Positions 6,113-7,252 of a DNA stretch of 7,252 nt are shown here, one piece after another. The position numbers and the translations under genes are program-made. The notes under the pieces were generated by a model. The model was not told the DNA's origin. It made no database searches and saw only the letters and a list, made by a program, of their open reading frames with translations. Every line of letters starts with the position of its first letter. The first letter of the stretch is position 1. The stretch is from Maribacter sp. (GTDB lineage Bacteria; Bacteroidota; Bacteroidia; Flavobacteriales; Flavobacteriaceae), in contig JANQUX010000172.1 of the NCBI GenBank assembly GCA_030730545.1, positions 1 through 7,252 on the forward strand, in the 5' to 3' direction.

Positions 6113-6964
6113 ATGAAAAAGTATATTCTCTTAATACTAGTAATTACCTCTTGTAATCTTTCGAATAAAAATCAAAATGGTTTAGAAAGTGCAGATGGAG
6201 TTGAAACACAAGTTTTGTCAAGTATAGACTCTATGCATATTAGAGAGTATGTTGAAAAATCTTTTCAAACTCCCATGCATTCTCTAGAACATCAACAATA
6301 TTTAGACTCTGCACTTACCGTAGATCCTACTAATGCTTGGCTTTGGCAACAAAAGGCAATGCCTTTATATAAAGCTAGAAAATACCAATTAGGCAAACCA
6401 TTTTTAGAAAAGGCAGTTGAGCACGACCCTAAAAAATATTTAGATTATAGCGGCTTCATGAGATGTATTTTCTCAAAAGACTACCTAAAATCGATATCTG
6501 AATTTATGAGAGCCAAAAAAGAGTACGGCGATGGTTATGTAATGGATCATACATATAACTTTTATATTGGTTTAGATTACCTTCAATTAAACCAGTTTTC
6601 TAAAGCAAAAGAGTTTTTGTTATTAAGTAAAGAGCAGCAGTTTAAAGATTTTCCTGACGATTCGCCTCAAGAAGCCTGTCATTATTTAGATTGGTATTAT
6701 TTGGGTATCGCAGATTTTGAGCTGGGTAATTATAAGGAGGCTATTTCATCTTTTGATATGTCTTTAATGGTTTACGATAATTTTGCCGATGCACTTTATT
6801 TTAAGGGAAGAAGCATGACGAAGTTAGGTAATGAAGAAGGAGCGGAGTGGGAGAAAAAAGCTTTTGAAGACGCCGATAACACTATTAATGAAGATAATGC
6901 TATTTATGAAATTTACCCATATCAATTGTTTCATAAATTAAACGAGAGTGTGCGACCTAAATGA
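6113..6964 (+). CDS. TPR-repeat lipoprotein of unknown function
   Basis: This 283-residue protein begins with a short lipoprotein signal peptide (MKKYILLILVITSC). Its lipobox ITSC makes Cys14 the lipidated residue. After an Asn/Ser-rich linker come tetratricopeptide-like helical repeats. The clearest are about 75-106 (NAWLWQQKAMPLYKARKY... with EKAVEHDP) and 190-222 (LDWYYLGIADFELGNYKEAISSFDMSL), with less regular ones near 145-175 and 225-250. TPRs usually serve as protein-binding scaffolds, so a structural or adaptor role at the periplasmic or outer-membrane face is likely; no enzymatic motif is seen. It starts 76 bp after alaS on the same strand. Its TGA overlaps the next gene's ATG (ATGA), which suggests translational coupling and a shared role with the GSCFA protein. 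No specific family name can be given. Confidence 0.87.
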   Translation: MKKYILLILVITSCNLSNKNQNGLESADGVETQVLSSIDSMHIREYVEKSFQTPMHSLEHQQYLDSALTVDPTNAWLWQQKAMPLYKARKYQLGKPFLEKAVEHDPKKYLDYSGFMRCIFSKDYLKSISEFMRAKKEYGDGYVMDHTYNFYIGLDYLQLNQFSKAKEFLLLSKEQQFKDFPDDSPQEACHYLDWYYLGIADFELGNYKEAISSFDMSLMVYDNFADALYFKGRSMTKLGNEEGAEWEKKAFEDADNTINEDNAIYEIYPYQLFHKLNESVRPK

Positions 6965-7252
6965 ATCTCTTAACCAAAATACCATTATCAAAATCTAAAA
7001 ATCCGATTGAGTATTCTAGTCAGTTGTTGCTTTTGGGTTCCTGTTTTTCTGAGAATATTGGAGCAAAATTAGAATACTATAAATTTCAGGGGTTACAGAA
7101 TCCGTTTGGGATATTGTTTCATCCTTTGGCAATTGAAAAACTGATTCAAAAGTCTGTTCATCAAGGGATATTTACTGAAAAAGATGTGTTTAATGAGCAT
7201 GAGCAATGGCATAGTTTCGATGCGCATTCTTGCCTAAGTAATCCGTCCAAAG
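6961..7252 (+). CDS. GSCFA-domain protein, N-terminal part (runs off the right edge)
   Basis: An open frame from ATG at 6961 continues to the window end and gives 97 residues. It contains LLLGSCFSENIG (23-34), the signature that names the GSCFA family, followed by LQNPFGILFHPLAIEKLI and the downstream EQWHSFDAHS block. GSCFA proteins are related to SGNH/GDSL hydrolases, with the Ser of GSCF matching the nucleophile block, but as far as I know their substrate has not been defined. No signal peptide is visible, so the protein may be cytosolic. The start codon overlaps the preceding lipoprotein stop by 4 bp. Family members I recall are about 300 or more residues long, so roughly two thirds is missing because of the window edge, not because of mutation. 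Confidence 0.88.
   Translation, partial: MNLLTKIPLSKSKNPIEYSSQLLLLGSCFSENIGAKLEYYKFQGLQNPFGILFHPLAIEKLIQKSVHQGIFTEKDVFNEHEQWHSFDAHSCLSNPSK

Overview
The window looks like chromosomal DNA of a marine-type Flavobacteriaceae bacterium (phylum Bacteroidota). This rests on low-GC coding sequence, start codons without clear Shine-Dalgarno motifs, matches to the Bacteroidota -7 promoter element (TAnnTTTG), an M23 peptidase with a Tyr-rich N-terminus that I recall from this phylum, and a GSCFA-family protein. No RNA gene, insertion sequence, prophage or CRISPR array is visible.

Left part (1-3316). A 34-codon 3' end of an unidentified + strand gene enters from the left edge. A 73-bp gap follows, mostly filled by a tandem heptamer repeat (AGCCAAC, about 7.9 copies). 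Then comes a tight minus-strand cluster. In transcription order (right to left) it holds an inner-membrane-anchored M23/LytM peptidase, a small MerR-type regulator, LemA, a cytosolic TPM-domain protein, and a secreted membrane-anchored TPM-domain protein with a glycine-rich tail. Junctions are a 1-bp overlap, 10 bp, 6 bp and a 20-bp overlap, so these five genes are very probably one operon.

Middle (3317-6036). A 104-bp divergent intergenic region carries one exact match to the -7 element on each strand. It leads rightward into a complete alanyl-tRNA synthetase gene (alaS, 871 codons) with intact aminoacylation, editing and C-Ala regions.

Right part (6037-7252). A 76-bp gap with an imperfect A/T-rich inverted repeat is followed by a predicted TPR lipoprotein gene. 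Its stop codon overlaps, by ATGA, the start of a GSCFA-domain gene that runs off the right edge.

Functionally, the window combines a housekeeping gene (alaS) with two envelope-related groups. The minus cluster links a periplasmic peptidoglycan hydrolase, a regulator and the LemA/TPM set, whose biochemical role is poorly defined. The plus pair links a surface or periplasmic lipoprotein with a protein related to SGNH hydrolases. I see no clearly new defence, mobile or biosynthetic system. The points most worth a second look are the heptamer tract, the MerR-containing LemA/TPM operon with its paired cytosolic and exported TPM proteins, and the coupled lipoprotein-GSCFA genes.
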